Of a stretch of DNA of 23,244 bases, positions 22,236-23,244 are shown piece by piece. The stretch covers positions 1-23,244 of the forward strand of contig JAJZDL010000014.1 of the NCBI GenBank assembly GCA_021851465.1, in the 5' to 3' direction. Numbering within the stretch: position 1 is the stretch's first letter; every line of letters begins with the position of its first letter. The notes beneath the pieces were generated by a model. It was not told the origin of the DNA, did no database searches, and saw only the letters and a list, made by a program, of their open reading frames with translations. A program made the position numbers and the translations under genes. This DNA is from Acidobacteriota bacterium. Its GTDB lineage: Bacteria; Acidobacteriota; Terriglobia; Terriglobales; Acidobacteriaceae.

Positions 22236-22955
22236 GTGACGCTGCGATTGCAATTTCGCCTGGTTCTGTTGTGCTGCGTCCTGGCGGGAGTTGGCGTTGC
22301 GCTCGCCGCCGCACAGGAGCCCACGCCGGGGTGGAACACGCCGTGGAGGAACACGGATGGATCGTTGAAGCTGGCGCTTGAGCTTGGCGGCGGCTACAAC
22401 GCGACCGTTGGCGGAATACGAGCCTCGCAGCAGTCGGGGTGGAACGTACGGCTTGGCGGCGGATACCGGGTGAATCGGCGGTATGCGGCGCTGCTGGAGT
22501 ACAACTACGACCGGTTTGGCATCCCGCAGGCGGTGGTCGCCACATACCCAGTCGTTCTACAACAGTCGATACCGGCAAACGCCGGCAGCGTTCACCTGTG
22601 GTCATTCACGCTGGAGCCGACCGTCCAGTATTTTTCGACCGAGCACTATGGCGGCTACTTCATCGGCGGCGGCGGATTCTACCGCAAGGTTGTTGAGTTC
22701 AGCTTTAGCTGCCCGGTGGGAGAGAACTGTGGACTGACTCCTTCGGACACGACCAATCTCTTCTCCAACAATGCAGGCGGAGTCAACATCGGCACCGGCC
22801 TTGCATGGAGGGTGTGGGACACCAGCAACACGAAGTTCTTCTTCGAGGTTCGCTACGTCTGGGTGGACAACACACCGAGCCCGCACAATAGCGTTTTTCC
22901 ATCGGCGAACGAACGCACGTCTTATGTTCCGGTGACGGCGGGCCTGCGGTGGTAG
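22236..22955 (+). CDS. Outer-membrane beta-barrel protein
   Basis: The start is GTG 22236 and no in-frame ATG precedes the signal peptide (LVLLCCVLAGVGVALAAA, cut near AQEPT). The 239-residue product has the pattern of a small barrel: LALELGGGYNATVGG, WNVRLGGGYRVNRRYAALLE with YNYDRFG, LWSFTLEPTVQYF, YGGYFIGGGGFYRKVVEF, GVNIGTGLAWRVW, FFFEVRYVWVD, and the last strand YVPVTAGLRW, which ends in an aromatic residue as recognised by the BAM machinery. Two cysteines (SCPVGENC) could form an extracellular-loop disulfide. It stands alone, and its function is unknown. It differs in sequence from the barrel at 7249. Confidence 0.78.
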   Translation: MTLRLQFRLVLLCCVLAGVGVALAAAQEPTPGWNTPWRNTDGSLKLALELGGGYNATVGGIRASQQSGWNVRLGGGYRVNRRYAALLEYNYDRFGIPQAVVATYPVVLQQSIPANAGSVHLWSFTLEPTVQYFSTEHYGGYFIGGGGFYRKVVEFSFSCPVGENCGLTPSDTTNLFSNNAGGVNIGTGLAWRVWDTSNTKFFFEVRYVWVDNTPSPHNSVFPSANERTSYVPVTAGLRW

Positions 22956-23013
22956 AGGGAGATTCCTCTGGCGTATCGCTTTGCGTAACGGCGAACGACG
23001 CTAAATCTATTGC

Positions 23014-23035
23014 ACCCCCCTCCCCCCTGGGGGGT
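23014..23035 (+). terminator. C/G-run hairpin downstream of the barrel gene
   Basis: Two C-runs (23015-23020 and 23022-23027) precede a G-run (23029-23034), and either C-run can pair with the six G. TATTTGG follows. It lies about 60 bases after the stop of the barrel gene and could terminate it. The loop is a single base for the nearer C-run, so the farther one probably pairs. Confidence 0.4.
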
Positions 23036-23087
23036 ATTTGGGCGTAAGTTGATTCGATTCATGCGATTGCGGGTGGTGTGTGTCCGC

Positions 23088-23140
23088 AAAAATTAGATTC
23101 CATTGGACTTACTGCTAAATATTAGACTCTATTGTACTTA
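23088..23140 (+). repeat. Imperfect 24-bp direct repeat pair
   Basis: Positions 23088-23111 and 23117-23140 match at 20 of 24 bases, with a period of 29. The core is ATTAGA(T/C)TC(C/T)ATTG followed by (G/T)ACTTA. They are AT-rich in a GC-rich background. Their role is unknown. Confidence 0.6.
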
Positions 23141-23224
23141 TGGGGCATGATTTGGGCTGTCTTAATGCGCTAGCGTCGATTCGGTGCAAGTTGATGCTCA
23201 GTGTTCTGAGTCTGAAGTTCGTAT

Positions 23225-23244
23225 AGGGCGGGCCTTCAGCCCTT
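23225..23244. repeat. Small hairpin element at the window edge
   Basis: AGGGCGGGCCTTCAGCCCTT contains AGGGC and GCCCT arms around a 9-base loop. It looks like the edge of an interspersed GGGCTGAAGGCCCG-type repeat, but the window stops here, so the extent is unknown. Confidence 0.35.

Larger units (their letters stand above)
22956..23244. other. Non-coding end region with hairpins and direct repeats
   Basis: No gene is supported in the last 289 bases. The region holds a C/G hairpin at 23014-23035, a pair of 24-bp direct repeats at 23088-23140 and a small hairpin at the window edge. Its AT content is higher than in the neighbouring genes. Confidence 0.5.

Overview
The window looks like a chromosomal segment of a GC-rich Gram-negative bacterium, most likely an Acidobacteriota of the Terriglobus/Granulicella/Edaphobacter type. 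This is an inference from several things together: two outer-membrane beta-barrels, a FecR-domain protein with a Gly-rich tail, an HEGIPGHH (DUF885) protein, a GH43 enzyme with a C-terminal ricin-type module, degenerate Rhs loci, and dispersed repeats of the GTCATTCTGAGCG type. No rRNA, tRNA or CRISPR array was seen.

Layout. Positions 1-4728 are a broken Rhs locus. Three Rhs-core fragments (404-772, 2653-~3060, 4432-4728) flank an intact 14-TM drug-efflux gene (824-2428, minus) and an AT-richer insert. The insert holds a possible lysozyme-like toxin tip (3270-3638) followed by an exported Cys-rich protein (3680-4429), a candidate periplasmic immunity protein. Positions 4725-6793 carry two tyrosine recombinases, XerD-like then XerC-like, on the minus strand with an ATGA overlap. 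After a secreted beta-barrel protein (7249-7875) and a repeat-rich spacer comes ffh (8159-9547).

Positions 9606-13042 are an accessory island. It contains an HrcA C-terminal relic and, on the minus strand, a C5-cytosine methyltransferase, a BsuBI/PstI-type restriction endonuclease and a Vsr mismatch endonuclease in one tight operon. On its upstream side is an N-terminal relic of an adenine methyltransferase. On its downstream side is a C-terminal relic of a second, diverged BsuBI/PstI-type endonuclease. The simplest reading is that a cytosine-methylation restriction cassette replaced the middle of an older adenine-methylation system of the same endonuclease family. I consider this the most interesting structure in the window.

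Positions 13287-22955 return to ordinary chromosomal genes: a DedA membrane protein, inositol-3-phosphate synthase, a small urocanase-like protein of unknown function, the ribosome-assembly GTPase EngB, a secreted GH43 arabinanase-like enzyme, a FecR-domain protein with an octapeptide minisatellite, a DUF885 metallopeptidase-like exported protein and a second beta-barrel protein. The last 290 bases have no gene, but hold a C/G hairpin, a pair of 24-bp direct repeats and a terminal hairpin.
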